Shown here: positions 51,760 through 59,650 of the stretch, piece after piece
Layout: every line of letters starts with the position of its first letter
How positions within the stretch are numbered: position 1 is the stretch's first letter
Assembly: GCA_943846785.1 (NCBI GenBank)
Contig: OX044367.1
Location: 992,001 to 1,056,000, forward strand
Direction: 5' to 3'
Source of the DNA: SCGC-AAA076-P13 sp905478035
GTDB lineage: Bacteria; Pseudomonadota; Gammaproteobacteria; Magnimaribacterales; D2472
DNA: 64,000 nucleotides
Made by a program: the position numbers and the translations under genes
The notes under the pieces: generated by a model
What the model saw: only the letters and a program-made list of their open reading frames with translations
Told to the model about the DNA's origin: nothing
Database searches by the model: none

Positions 51760-53502
51760 ATGGTAAATTTAAAAAAAGTATTTTCAATCGCTCTAGCTTC
51801 AACCTTTTGTGCATTTGTTTCTTCCCAATCATTTACACCAATTGGAACTGTAAATCCAAATAAATATATTCCAGAGCAAAAAAATATTGCAGAAAGTCCT
51901 GATGGCATGGTTACAACGCAGCACTATATTGCAACTAAAGTTGGAGAAGACATCTTAAGGAGAGGTGGTAATGCTTATGATGCTTCAATTGCTATAAGTT
52001 TTGCTCTTGCAGTAGTACTTCCAAGAGCTGGAAATATTGGTGGAGGCGGATTCATGGTTATGCATGACAGTAACTCAAACCTTAACTATTCTGTAGATTA
52101 TAGAGAAAGAGCTCCATTATTAGCTACGAAAGATATGTACTTAGATGATAACGGCTTTGTAATACCTAATAAATCAACTTTAGGTTATCTATCCAGTGGA
52201 GTACCTGGCACTGTTGCAGGAATGTGGTCTGTCCATCAAAAATTTGGGTCAATGCAATGGGATAAATTAATTGAGCCTGCAATAAAACTAGCATCTGAAG
52301 GGTTTAACATATCACCCTATATGGCAGACATGCTAATAAAATACAATAACAAATTATCAGTATTCGATGAAACAAAAAAAATATTCCAAAAACAATATCC
52401 AAATTTTAAAGGAATGGTATTTAAACAAAGTGACTTGGCAAACACCTTATTGATTATTTCTAAATTTGGACGTGATGGATTCTATAAAGGCGAAGTAGCT
52501 ACAAAAATTGCTGAAGACATGCGACTTAATGGTGGAATAATAACAAAAAATGACCTAGAAAATTATCAACCTGTTTGGAGAAACCCACTCCTTTCTAAAT
52601 ATAGAGATGTATCAATCATAACTATGCCACCACCCTCCTCTGGTGGGATACATATTATTCAAATGCTAAATATTCTTGAAAATTTTGATCTAAGCTCTTT
52701 TAAACATAACTCAAAAGAATATATAAATGTACTTGGTGAGGTTATGAAATATGCGTACTCAGATAGATCTAAGTATTTGGGTGATCCTGACTATTATGAC
52801 GTTCCAATTGATAAACTCACTAGTAAAGATTATGCAGGAAATTTATTTAAACAAATAAATATAGGACAACAGATACCCTCCAATAAAATCTATCCAGGAA
52901 AATATATTGATAATGAAAGTTATGAAACTACTCATTTTTCTGTTGTAGATAGTGATGGAAATATTGTCGCATCTACATACACTTTAAACTCCAGTTTTGG
53001 TTCTGGCGTTGTGATTAAGGGTACTGGAATATTAATGAATAACGAAATGGACGATTTTTCTATAGCGCCTGGAGTACCAAACCAATTTGGTCTTCTTGGA
53101 GCCAAGGCAAATGAAATTATTCCAAACAAAAGACCTCTTAGCTCCATGACTCCCACGATAGTATTTAAGGATAACGATTTCTTTTTTACAACTGGTTCTC
53201 CAGGTGGAGCTAAAATTATATCCGCAGTCTTGCAATCAATATTAAATATAGTAGATTTTAAAATGAATGTTGAAGAAGCAACAAAAGCTCATAGAATTCA
53301 CCATCAATGGCAGCCAGATCTTCTTCAAATAGAATTTGGTATTGAAGAAAATTCAAAAGAATGGTTATTAGATGCGGGTTACAATATTAAAATTATACAA
53401 CCGCAAACAAATATTCAATTGATAATGAATAAAAATGACACTTATTTTGGTTATGGTGATTTCAGAAGACCAGATAGCTTTGCATCAGGAGATATTAAAT
53501 GA
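51760..53502 (+). CDS. ggt: Gamma-glutamyltranspeptidase
   Basis: Periplasmic Ntn-hydrolase that removes the gamma-glutamyl group from glutathione and related peptides. A signal peptide (about 1-22) is followed by the large subunit with RGGNAYDASIAISFALAVV, NIGGGGFMV and VDYRERAP. Autocleavage would occur before Thr391 in the ETTHFSVVD motif, and the small subunit has LNSSFGSGV, NEMDDFS and SSMTPTIVF plus TGSPGGAKI. Length 580 matches E. coli Ggt. It overlaps a tiny membrane peptide gene by four bases. Confidence 0.95.
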   Translation: MVNLKKVFSIALASTFCAFVSSQSFTPIGTVNPNKYIPEQKNIAESPDGMVTTQHYIATKVGEDILRRGGNAYDASIAISFALAVVLPRAGNIGGGGFMVMHDSNSNLNYSVDYRERAPLLATKDMYLDDNGFVIPNKSTLGYLSSGVPGTVAGMWSVHQKFGSMQWDKLIEPAIKLASEGFNISPYMADMLIKYNNKLSVFDETKKIFQKQYPNFKGMVFKQSDLANTLLIISKFGRDGFYKGEVATKIAEDMRLNGGIITKNDLENYQPVWRNPLLSKYRDVSIITMPPPSSGGIHIIQMLNILENFDLSSFKHNSKEYINVLGEVMKYAYSDRSKYLGDPDYYDVPIDKLTSKDYAGNLFKQINIGQQIPSNKIYPGKYIDNESYETTHFSVVDSDGNIVASTYTLNSSFGSGVVIKGTGILMNNEMDDFSIAPGVPNQFGLLGAKANEIIPNKRPLSSMTPTIVFKDNDFFFTTGSPGGAKIISAVLQSILNIVDFKMNVEEATKAHRIHHQWQPDLLQIEFGIEENSKEWLLDAGYNIKIIQPQTNIQLIMNKNDTYFGYGDFRRPDSFASGDIK

Positions 53503-53588
53503 TTGATAAACTTTTAGTAATTGGTTTTTATGCTATTCCAGTTTTATTATTATTGTTAATTTGTTACTTCATAACTAGAAAAAAATAG
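53499..53588 (+). CDS. Small single-span membrane peptide (29 aa) coupled to ggt
   Basis: ATG 53499 overlaps the ggt stop (ATGA), giving 29 codons to TAG 53586-53588. The product is a short acidic start (MIDK), one hydrophobic helix (about 5-25, FYAIPVLLLLLICYF) and a basic RKK end, a normal inside-positive single-span peptide. The prepilin peptidase gene begins 12 bases later, so the frame fills the gap exactly between two genes of one unit. I do not recognise it. Coupling supports translation; no function can be given. Confidence 0.55.
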   Translation: MIDKLLVIGFYAIPVLLLLLICYFITRKK

Positions 53589-53600
53589 TGAATATCATGG

Positions 53601-54410
53601 ATGTTTGAATTTCTAATATTACCTATTTTATTTATAACAATTGGAAGCTTTTCTTCGTTAGTGATATATCGATTGCCTATAATGGAGGCAGGTAGTTCAG
53701 ATATAAATTTATTTAATCCTCGTTCCCATTGCCCAAAATGCAAGCAAACCTTACCAGTAAAAAGCTTAGTGCCAGTTATGAGCTTTATAATTTATCGAGG
53801 AAAATGTTCATTATGCGGTCTAAAAATTCCATATTCTTATTTATATAATGAATTGGTGCATTTAACCATTGGAAGCATATTTTTTTATTACCTTGGATTT
53901 ACTTTAATTTTTATATTTAGTTATTTAATATTTTCTTTATTGTATGTTCTGCTTGTTTTAGATTTTAAATATCTATATTTACCCATTTCTCTAAATATAA
54001 TATTTGTTATAACTGGAATGGTTGCTAATATTTTTTTTGAGCTTTATCTATCCAATCAATATAGTAATATTGTTTATGAAAGTTCTATAAATTCATCAAT
54101 TCTTGGATTTTCTTTAGGATTTAGCTCACTCTGGTTTATAAATTACATTTATAAATTATTGAAAAAAAAAGATGGTATAGGTGGGGGCGACTTTATTCTA
54201 TTTGGTGGTATTGGTGCCGTTCTAGGGCCAATTGCATTACCGTTAGTTATGCTTATAGGATCGCTATTTTCAATACTAATATATGTAATTTTTATCACAA
54301 GAAATGCAACTTCAAATGAAATACCTTTGGGTGCTGGTCTAATTTGTGGATTTTTTATTTATGTAATTCTAAAATTCTATGAACTAAATGTTTTTTATAT
54401 TGTCTTATAA
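53601..54410 (+). CDS. gspO: Prepilin peptidase / N-methyltransferase (GspO/PilD)
   Basis: Inner-membrane aspartic peptidase that trims and methylates the pseudopilins GspG-K. The cytosolic zinc loop has CPKC and CSLC cysteine pairs, and the catalytic Asps are in LVLDFKYLYLP and GGGDFILFGGIGAVLG. Length 269 with about seven helices is typical. It lies 8 kb from the gsp operon but is the only candidate in the window to process its pseudopilins. It is downstream of ggt and a tiny peptide gene and followed by a strong terminator. Confidence 0.93.
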   Translation: MFEFLILPILFITIGSFSSLVIYRLPIMEAGSSDINLFNPRSHCPKCKQTLPVKSLVPVMSFIIYRGKCSLCGLKIPYSYLYNELVHLTIGSIFFYYLGFTLIFIFSYLIFSLLYVLLVLDFKYLYLPISLNIIFVITGMVANIFFELYLSNQYSNIVYESSINSSILGFSLGFSSLWFINYIYKLLKKKDGIGGGDFILFGGIGAVLGPIALPLVMLIGSLFSILIYVIFITRNATSNEIPLGAGLICGFFIYVILKFYELNVFYIVL

Positions 54411-54455
54411 ATAAGACCTTTGAATGCCATCTTAATTCATATCCCCTAGGTCATT

Positions 54456-54486
54456 AAAAAGCAGGTTTTAGACCTGCTTTTTTTTA
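54456..54486 (+). terminator. Rho-independent terminator after gspO
   Basis: AAAAAGCAGGT (54456-54466) pairs with ACCTGCTTTTT (54472-54482) around a five-base loop and runs into a T-tract. It lies 46 bases after the gspO stop. This is the clearest terminator in the window. Confidence 0.9.
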
Positions 54487-54548
54487 ATTCTTTTTAATTT
54501 ATGTTATAAATAGAATAATGAAGATTAACCATTAATAAACAATAAATC

Positions 54549-55274
54549 ATGAAAAAAATATCACTATTACTAATTACATCAATATTTGTTATATCCTGTT
54601 CACAATCCAATGTTCAGGAGAGCCAGGAAACGCCTATAGTTGAATACGTCTGGCATAGCGCTGGACCAGATTTCAATGCTGAAAACCTTGCCAAAATAAT
54701 TAATGAATGGAATGCCATTATTACAGATTCTGGAATGAATATGTTGGGTGCAAATATTCTATCTCCTGCTGAGTCTAATGAAGGCTTTGATTTTATTTGG
54801 GTCATGAGATGGCCATCAATGTCAGCAAGAAATGCTGGCTGGGAATGGTGGGAATCCAGTGGTGCTCAATCGAACTGGGAAAAAACTATCGATGGAATAA
54901 TGAGTTACAGCATTGAAAATGTATATCCATTTGAGGTAGTAGATGTAGCTCAACCTAGAGTTGAAAACGAATCTGGATCATTTTTGAATAGATTTCATTT
55001 TTGTAATTTTAATGATGGAGTTGATCAAGTTGCATTAAAGGAATTTAAAAGCGCAGTTGATGGAACAGTTTGGAGTGATACTTATTGGAATGTTTTATTG
55101 AGTCCTACTTTCAACCCAGATCCAAGACCAGATTTTGTTTGGTTAGATTTATGGTTAGACCAAAACGATAAAGATGCAGCATTAGGGAAATTTATGGAAA
55201 GTGATTATGCAGCTATGTATGAAGAAAGCTTTACTTGCAATACATCTGATTTTAGTGGAACTGTGATTAGATAA
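54549..55274 (+). CDS. Lipoprotein with duplicated ferredoxin-like (ABM-type) halves, function unknown
   Basis: A lipobox VISC gives an N-terminal lipoprotein anchor (lipid Cys17). The mature part seems to be two related halves: the first has FDFIWVMRWPSMSARNAGWEWWESSGA, the second PDFVWLDLWLDQNDKDAALGKFMESDY, each a strand then a helix with matching Trp/aromatic positions and preceded by a long helix. This is the pattern of tandem dimeric alpha-beta barrel domains. I do not know its function. It is monocistronic after the gspO terminator and ends five bases before the tRNA on the other strand. Confidence 0.75.
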   Translation: MKKISLLLITSIFVISCSQSNVQESQETPIVEYVWHSAGPDFNAENLAKIINEWNAIITDSGMNMLGANILSPAESNEGFDFIWVMRWPSMSARNAGWEWWESSGAQSNWEKTIDGIMSYSIENVYPFEVVDVAQPRVENESGSFLNRFHFCNFNDGVDQVALKEFKSAVDGTVWSDTYWNVLLSPTFNPDPRPDFVWLDLWLDQNDKDAALGKFMESDYAAMYEESFTCNTSDFSGTVIR

Positions 55275-55278
55275 CTAA

Positions 55279-55353
55279 TGGAGCGGGTAGAGAGGATCGA
55301 ACTCTCATCAAAAGGTTGGAAACCTCTTATAATAGCCATTATACGATACCCGC
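55279..55353 (-). tRNA. tRNA-Gly (anticodon UCC)
   Basis: On the minus strand it begins GCGGGTATCG and ends TACCCGC, T, CCA. The acceptor stem pairs seven of seven (GCGGGTA with TACCCGC), the anticodon loop reads TTTCCAA with TCC as anticodon, and the T arm has GTTCGATCC. CCA is encoded. A TATAAT at 55369-55374 on this strand fits its own promoter, and the terminator upstream separates it from the flanking lipoprotein gene. Confidence 0.95.
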
Positions 55354-55380
55354 TATTTTTCAGAAATCATTATAAATAAA

Positions 55381-55405
55381 AAGGAAGCTAATTGCTTCCT
55401 TTTTT
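55381..55405. terminator. Bidirectional terminator between tRNA-Gly and a lipoprotein gene
   Basis: AAGGAAGC (55381-55388) pairs with GCTTCCTT (55394-55401) around a five-base loop, with T-tracts on both strands. On the minus strand it ends the 55428-56171 gene; on the plus strand it would stop read-through from the 54549 gene. Confidence 0.85.
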
Positions 55406-55427
55406 CATAGCAAAATAACTAATAAAT

Positions 55428-56171
55428 TCAAATCAATACATATGACTTATATTTTTCTGAATCTAAACACGTTGCATTCTGATTAAACTCTTCTTTAATA
55501 GCAGTCGATTCCTCATCTATAACCCATTTTGTTTCTAAAAATTCTTCATGATCATTCATAAAGAATGAATTAACCCAAATAAAATCATTACTATTGCTTA
55601 GACTAATATAAGAAAGTTTATATGGGATTTTTAATCGCCCTACCGCATTAGAAAATCTATCAATAGATATTCTAAATGTACCGAAATTATATTCAGCATT
55701 ATAGGTACATCTTAAAATTTCTACATTTAAAATATCATCAGTAACTTTCGGGACTTGTTTAATTATATCTAGTGCGCTTGATTGATGGATAGAAAAATTA
55801 CAAGAAGAAATCTTTTCAAATTCATTTGTATTAAGAGTATTAACAAAATCTGCAACAGCTTTAGGATTTTTAATTGATCGAACTGAAAAAATAAATTTTT
55901 TAACTTCCTCGACCTTGTCAGGAAATAATATATCTATATCTAAAAATTCATCGAAATCATTTAAATGATCATCAATAAATAAAGATAGAAAAGATTCTAA
56001 ATTTATTAAAGATACATTCTTATTAAGATCGCAATAAAAGTAATCTTGGTTATATTTATAATCTGGTGTAATCAAGCTATTTAGAGAAAGAGCTTGCTCT
56101 TTTTCTTGATTACAAGACACAAGAATAAAAAGGAAAGAAAGAAAATAAATGTTTTTAAACAGTTGAGTCAT
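55428..56171 (-). CDS. Lipoprotein of unknown function
   Basis: A 247-residue exported lipoprotein with lipobox FILVSC (lipid Cys near residue 20) followed by NQEKEQ. The mature part is mixed alpha/beta with several acidic clusters (FIDDHLNDFDEFLDIDILFPD) and no motif I can name. I choose ATG 56171; a TTG one codon upstream is less likely. It is divergent from the PhoD-like gene with only 22 bases between their starts, so each promoter lies inside the other gene. A terminator follows it. Confidence 0.7.
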   Translation of the reverse strand: MTQLFKNIYFLSFLFILVSCNQEKEQALSLNSLITPDYKYNQDYFYCDLNKNVSLINLESFLSLFIDDHLNDFDEFLDIDILFPDKVEEVKKFIFSVRSIKNPKAVADFVNTLNTNEFEKISSCNFSIHQSSALDIIKQVPKVTDDILNVEILRCTYNAEYNFGTFRISIDRFSNAVGRLKIPYKLSYISLSNSNDFIWVNSFFMNDHEEFLETKWVIDEESTAIKEEFNQNATCLDSEKYKSYVLI

Positions 56172-56181
56172 CAAGAGTAGT

Positions 56182-56187
56182 TATAAT
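56182..56187 (+). promoter_or_regulatory. Candidate -10 box of a leaderless PhoD-like transcript
   Basis: A perfect TATAAT ends six bases before the ATG at 56194 and no ribosome binding site is present. The -35 region would lie inside the divergent lipoprotein gene, where I see only weak matches. No Pho box is evident. Confidence 0.5.
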
Positions 56188-56193
56188 GTTTAT

Positions 56194-57171
56194 ATGAAAT
56201 TATATACTCGACTAAAGCTATTTTTAATAATTATATTATTTTCAAATATTACCCATGCCCAAAAGTATGTGATTGGGTTTGGTTCCTGCTTGGATCAAAA
56301 TGCTCCGCAACCTATATGGGGTTCTATAGAAAGAGACTCTATAGACTCTTTCATTTTTCTCGGTGATAACGTTTATGGTGATAAACCATCTGGTGATCTT
56401 AGTGAAATGAAATCTGCTTATAACAAGCAGGAACAAATGATTCCTGCTTGGTTAAGTAATGTAATGGTTGAAGCAGTTTGGGATGATCATGATTATGGTA
56501 TTAATGATGGAGGTGGCACGTATCAAAATAAATATGAATCCAAAGAGTTATTTTTAGATTTTTGGAAAATTAATCCTGATGATGATAGATATAAAAGAGA
56601 TGGCACATATTTTAATAAATTATTAAATATAAATGGTGTAAGGGTTCATTTAGTAGCTCTTGATACTAGATTTTTTAGATCAGACTTAATAAAGCTAAAA
56701 GGTAAATACCCTTTATTTGGGATTAATGAAACTAAAGATGCAACTATTCTTGGAGATGAGCAGTGGACATGGCTTGAAAAGACCTTGCAGGTTAATGCTG
56801 ATATTGTAATTTTAATATCCTCTATTCAAGTGTTACCAAAAGATCATGGTTATGAAAAATGGTCCCTGTTTCCTAATGAGATGGAAAGATTGATAAATAA
56901 TATTCAGAATATTAAAGCCAAAACTATAATTATTTCAGGTGATAGGCATAAAGCAGCTATCTACAATAATAAAGATATCTTTGAAATAACATCCTCGTCA
57001 TTAAATAGGCCTATTAGTACTTTTAATATGATGCGTGCTAATGAAACTGACTCACTCATGATCGGTAAGGTATTCAACAAAGAGAATTATGGCCTACTAA
57101 TAATAGATACTGAATCAAATACTGTTGAAATGAGCATTAAAGACATAAAAGGAACTACTATAAATCTGTAA
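56194..57171 (+). CDS. PhoD-like alkaline phosphatase / metallophosphoesterase
   Basis: Exported phosphodiesterase of the PhoD-like family, which strips phosphate from organic esters using iron and calcium. A Sec signal (about 1-22, ending ITHA) precedes FGSC, FLGDNVYGD, VWDDHDYGINDGG, ALDTRFFRS and SGDRHKAA, the metal and substrate motifs in order. Length 325 is shorter than classical PhoD and fits the compact subgroup found in marine bacteria. It lies 8 kb from phoBR and could be a type II secretion substrate, which is inference. Confidence 0.9.
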   Translation: MKLYTRLKLFLIIILFSNITHAQKYVIGFGSCLDQNAPQPIWGSIERDSIDSFIFLGDNVYGDKPSGDLSEMKSAYNKQEQMIPAWLSNVMVEAVWDDHDYGINDGGGTYQNKYESKELFLDFWKINPDDDRYKRDGTYFNKLLNINGVRVHLVALDTRFFRSDLIKLKGKYPLFGINETKDATILGDEQWTWLEKTLQVNADIVILISSIQVLPKDHGYEKWSLFPNEMERLINNIQNIKAKTIIISGDRHKAAIYNNKDIFEITSSSLNRPISTFNMMRANETDSLMIGKVFNKENYGLLIIDTESNTVEMSIKDIKGTTINL

Positions 57172-57228
57172 ATGTTAACTTTTAAAAATATTTCTTATAG
57201 AATCTATTTTCCTGATAAGCTGTAAATA

Positions 57229-58725
57229 ATGACTTCTATCGGTTTGATATTTCCTGACCAACTTTCTAAAGATAATATGGTTCTAAAACAAGCTCATATA
57301 AATGATCTAATCATATTTTATGAGCCGTTAGAAACTTTCTATGAAATTAATCACCATAAACATAAGTTAGTATTTTTAATAAGTGCTTTTAGACATTTTA
57401 AAAACTTTATTAATCGTACAAATTCACTCCATGAAAAAATAAGTAAAAAGCCAAAATCTAGTTTAATTAATTATCTTGACGATCTATACAAAGAAAATTC
57501 ATTCAATAATCTTATGGTTTCAAAGCCATCTGACTTCAAAACTCTCAAAGATCTTATGTATTTTTGTCAATCACATGAAGTCAAGCTTGAGGTTTTTGAT
57601 GATAAGAAATTTATTTCAAGTTCGAGTGATTTTGAGACATGGTCTGAAGGAAAAAAAACTACAATTCAAGAGTACTATTACAGATGGCTTAGAAAAAAAT
57701 TTAATATACTAATGAATGAGGATGGAAAGCCTATAGGTGATAAATGGAATTTTGATAAAGATAATAGAAAAGGTATTTCTCAACTAAAAGAAGAGATTCC
57801 AAAAAGAAATAAAATTAAATCTGACTCTATAACTGTTGAGGTCATGATAGAGATAGAAGAAATGTTCCCATCTTCACCTGGAAATATTGAAAACTTTAAT
57901 TGGGTGGTTACTCATGATGATGCTTGGGATTTATTCATGCAGTTTCTTGATATATTTTTACCTAATTATGGTACTTTTCAGGATGCAATAAATAAAGATG
58001 ATGCATTTATGTATCACTCTTTATTATCTCCATATCTTAATGCAGGCCTTCTAGATCCGCACAAGTGTGTAAAAGCTGCAGAAGAAGCTTATAAGAAATC
58101 AAATGGATCTATTCCAATAAATTCAGTTGAGGGTTTTATTAGACAAATCCTAGGATGGAGAGAATTCATTATGGGTGTCTATTGGGATAATATGCCTCAG
58201 TATAAAGATTATAATTTTTGGTCACACTCAAGAGGTCTATCGGATAGTTGGTATGAAGGTTCTACAGGAATTCCGCCTCTTGATACAGCAATTATTGAAT
58301 CAAATAAATATGGTTATACACACCACATAAATAGACTAATGATAATTTCAAATCTTATGAATCTTTCAGGAGTTCATCCTGATTTAATTTATAAATGGTT
58401 TATGGAAATGTATGTGGATTCAGCTGACTGGGTAATGGTTCCAAATGTCTATGGCATGGGAACATTTGCTGATGGTGGTATATTTTCAACTAAACCTTAT
58501 ATATGTGGATCAAGTTATATGCTGAGGATGTCTAATCATAAAAAGGGTGAATGGTGTGATATTGTTGATGGCCTTTATTGGAGTTTTATAGAAAGAAATA
58601 TTAAATTTTTTGAAAAGAATCCTAGGCTCTCTTTAATGACTAAAGCCTTAAGTAGATTAGATAAAGATAGGAAAAAAATGATTTATAGTAAAGCTAAAGA
58701 TTTCATTAACATTAACACAACCTAG
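57229..58725 (+). CDS. Cryptochrome/photolyase family protein (deoxyribodipyrimidine photolyase-related)
   Basis: Flavoprotein of the bacterial photolyase-related (PhrB-like) clade; relatives repair (6-4) photoproducts or sense light. An N-terminal Rossmann domain (1-130, SIGLIFPDQLS, HHKHKLVFLISAFRHFK) precedes the FAD-binding helical domain with GFIRQILGWREFIMGVYW, YTHHINRLMIISN, DWVMVPNVYGMG and GGIFSTKPY. Length 498 is typical. PhrB-like proteins usually bind an Fe-S cluster via a CxxC-x-C set near the C-terminus; here only single Cys (YICGSS, GEWCDIVDGLYW) remain, so a cluster is doubtful. Its 3' end overlaps the next gene. Confidence 0.87.
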   Translation: MTSIGLIFPDQLSKDNMVLKQAHINDLIIFYEPLETFYEINHHKHKLVFLISAFRHFKNFINRTNSLHEKISKKPKSSLINYLDDLYKENSFNNLMVSKPSDFKTLKDLMYFCQSHEVKLEVFDDKKFISSSSDFETWSEGKKTTIQEYYYRWLRKKFNILMNEDGKPIGDKWNFDKDNRKGISQLKEEIPKRNKIKSDSITVEVMIEIEEMFPSSPGNIENFNWVVTHDDAWDLFMQFLDIFLPNYGTFQDAINKDDAFMYHSLLSPYLNAGLLDPHKCVKAAEEAYKKSNGSIPINSVEGFIRQILGWREFIMGVYWDNMPQYKDYNFWSHSRGLSDSWYEGSTGIPPLDTAIIESNKYGYTHHINRLMIISNLMNLSGVHPDLIYKWFMEMYVDSADWVMVPNVYGMGTFADGGIFSTKPYICGSSYMLRMSNHKKGEWCDIVDGLYWSFIERNIKFFEKNPRLSLMTKALSRLDKDRKKMIYSKAKDFININTT

Positions 58726-59582
58726 GACGAGTATTCTAAATCAGATAACATGAAATCCATGGCTGATTTAGACATGATTTCTCTATTATGATCAGTCCCT
58801 TTAATAGATTTAAAATTCCATCTAAAAGGAATATTAAATTTTTCTCCAATAAATATTAAGTGATCAAAATAATTTAAACCTCTTTCATATCTATCAGAGC
58901 CTTGATTCATTGCACCAACGCTAGTATTCAAAGAGCTATGATTTGGGTCATTATCTTCATCACCTAAAAAAAATAATATTTTGTTGGACATTAACCATTC
59001 AATTCTTCCTGCTTCTAGAGGCATATCTTTTATACCATAAGGGAAATCTTCATTATTAATAAAGGTATACCAACCTGCACTTCCTAGTGCCGCCCTACTA
59101 ATTTTTTTATCATTTCCATACATCAAATATCTATGCGTAAATTGAGAGCCTCCAGAAAAGCCAAATACACGATAATTATTTGTTTCTAAGTTATATCTAT
59201 TTTTAAAATAGCTATAAAAATTAGATAAAGAATTATCAAGCCATCTATCTTTATTCTTAATTAAATTTCCTGAATGAGTTGCCATTCCAAGAGTAGAGTA
59301 ATGAGGAAAGTGGGTTTTTGTAAAATGAGGTGCTACTAATATTACATTTTTTTCCTTTGAACTCTCAATCCATAGGTCTAGATATCCATCAACATCCCGT
59401 GATGCTCCGTGAATAATGAATAAAACTTCAGTATTCTTATCTATTATTTTAGGCATAACAAATAAAAGTTTTACATCGGGTTTGTTCCAAGCCGCAAAAG
59501 TTAATTGACTAATCTGAGAGGCATGCAATGCATTCGAAGTAAAAGTTACAAGTAATAATGTATATAAAAAAAAGCTTTTCAT
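58722..59582 (-). CDS. Exported alpha/beta hydrolase
   Basis: Serine hydrolase with a signal peptide (about 1-21, ending ALHA). LFIIHGASRDVDGYL holds the oxyanion region, the nucleophile Ser is in GFSGG near residue 145, an acid candidate is in LGDEDNDPNHS and the His in GTDHNRE. It is 286 residues. It resembles the poly(3-hydroxyalkanoate) depolymerase/feruloyl esterase-like group; the substrate is unknown. It is monocistronic, with a TAGAAT hexamer six bases before the start, and its end overlaps the photolyase gene by four bases. Confidence 0.83.
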   Translation of the reverse strand: MKSFFLYTLLLVTFTSNALHASQISQLTFAAWNKPDVKLLFVMPKIIDKNTEVLFIIHGASRDVDGYLDLWIESSKEKNVILVAPHFTKTHFPHYSTLGMATHSGNLIKNKDRWLDNSLSNFYSYFKNRYNLETNNYRVFGFSGGSQFTHRYLMYGNDKKISRAALGSAGWYTFINNEDFPYGIKDMPLEAGRIEWLMSNKILFFLGDEDNDPNHSSLNTSVGAMNQGSDRYERGLNYFDHLIFIGEKFNIPFRWNFKSIKGTDHNREIMSKSAMDFMLSDLEYSS

Positions 59583-59588
59583 AATTTT

Positions 59589-59594
59589 ATTCTA
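59589..59594 (-). promoter_or_regulatory. Candidate -10 box of a leaderless alpha/beta hydrolase transcript
   Basis: On the minus strand TAGAAT ends six bases before the ATG at 59582. No Shine-Dalgarno is present. The match is five of six. Confidence 0.4.
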
Positions 59595-59650
59595 TCAATG
59601 ATTGATATTTAATAGGTTAAAATACAGAAAAATATATTAGCTATAATTAC

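Noticed and set aside
53032..53235. Minus-strand frames inside ggt
   Set aside because: They oppose the Ggt catalytic region, which is intact; no start signals.
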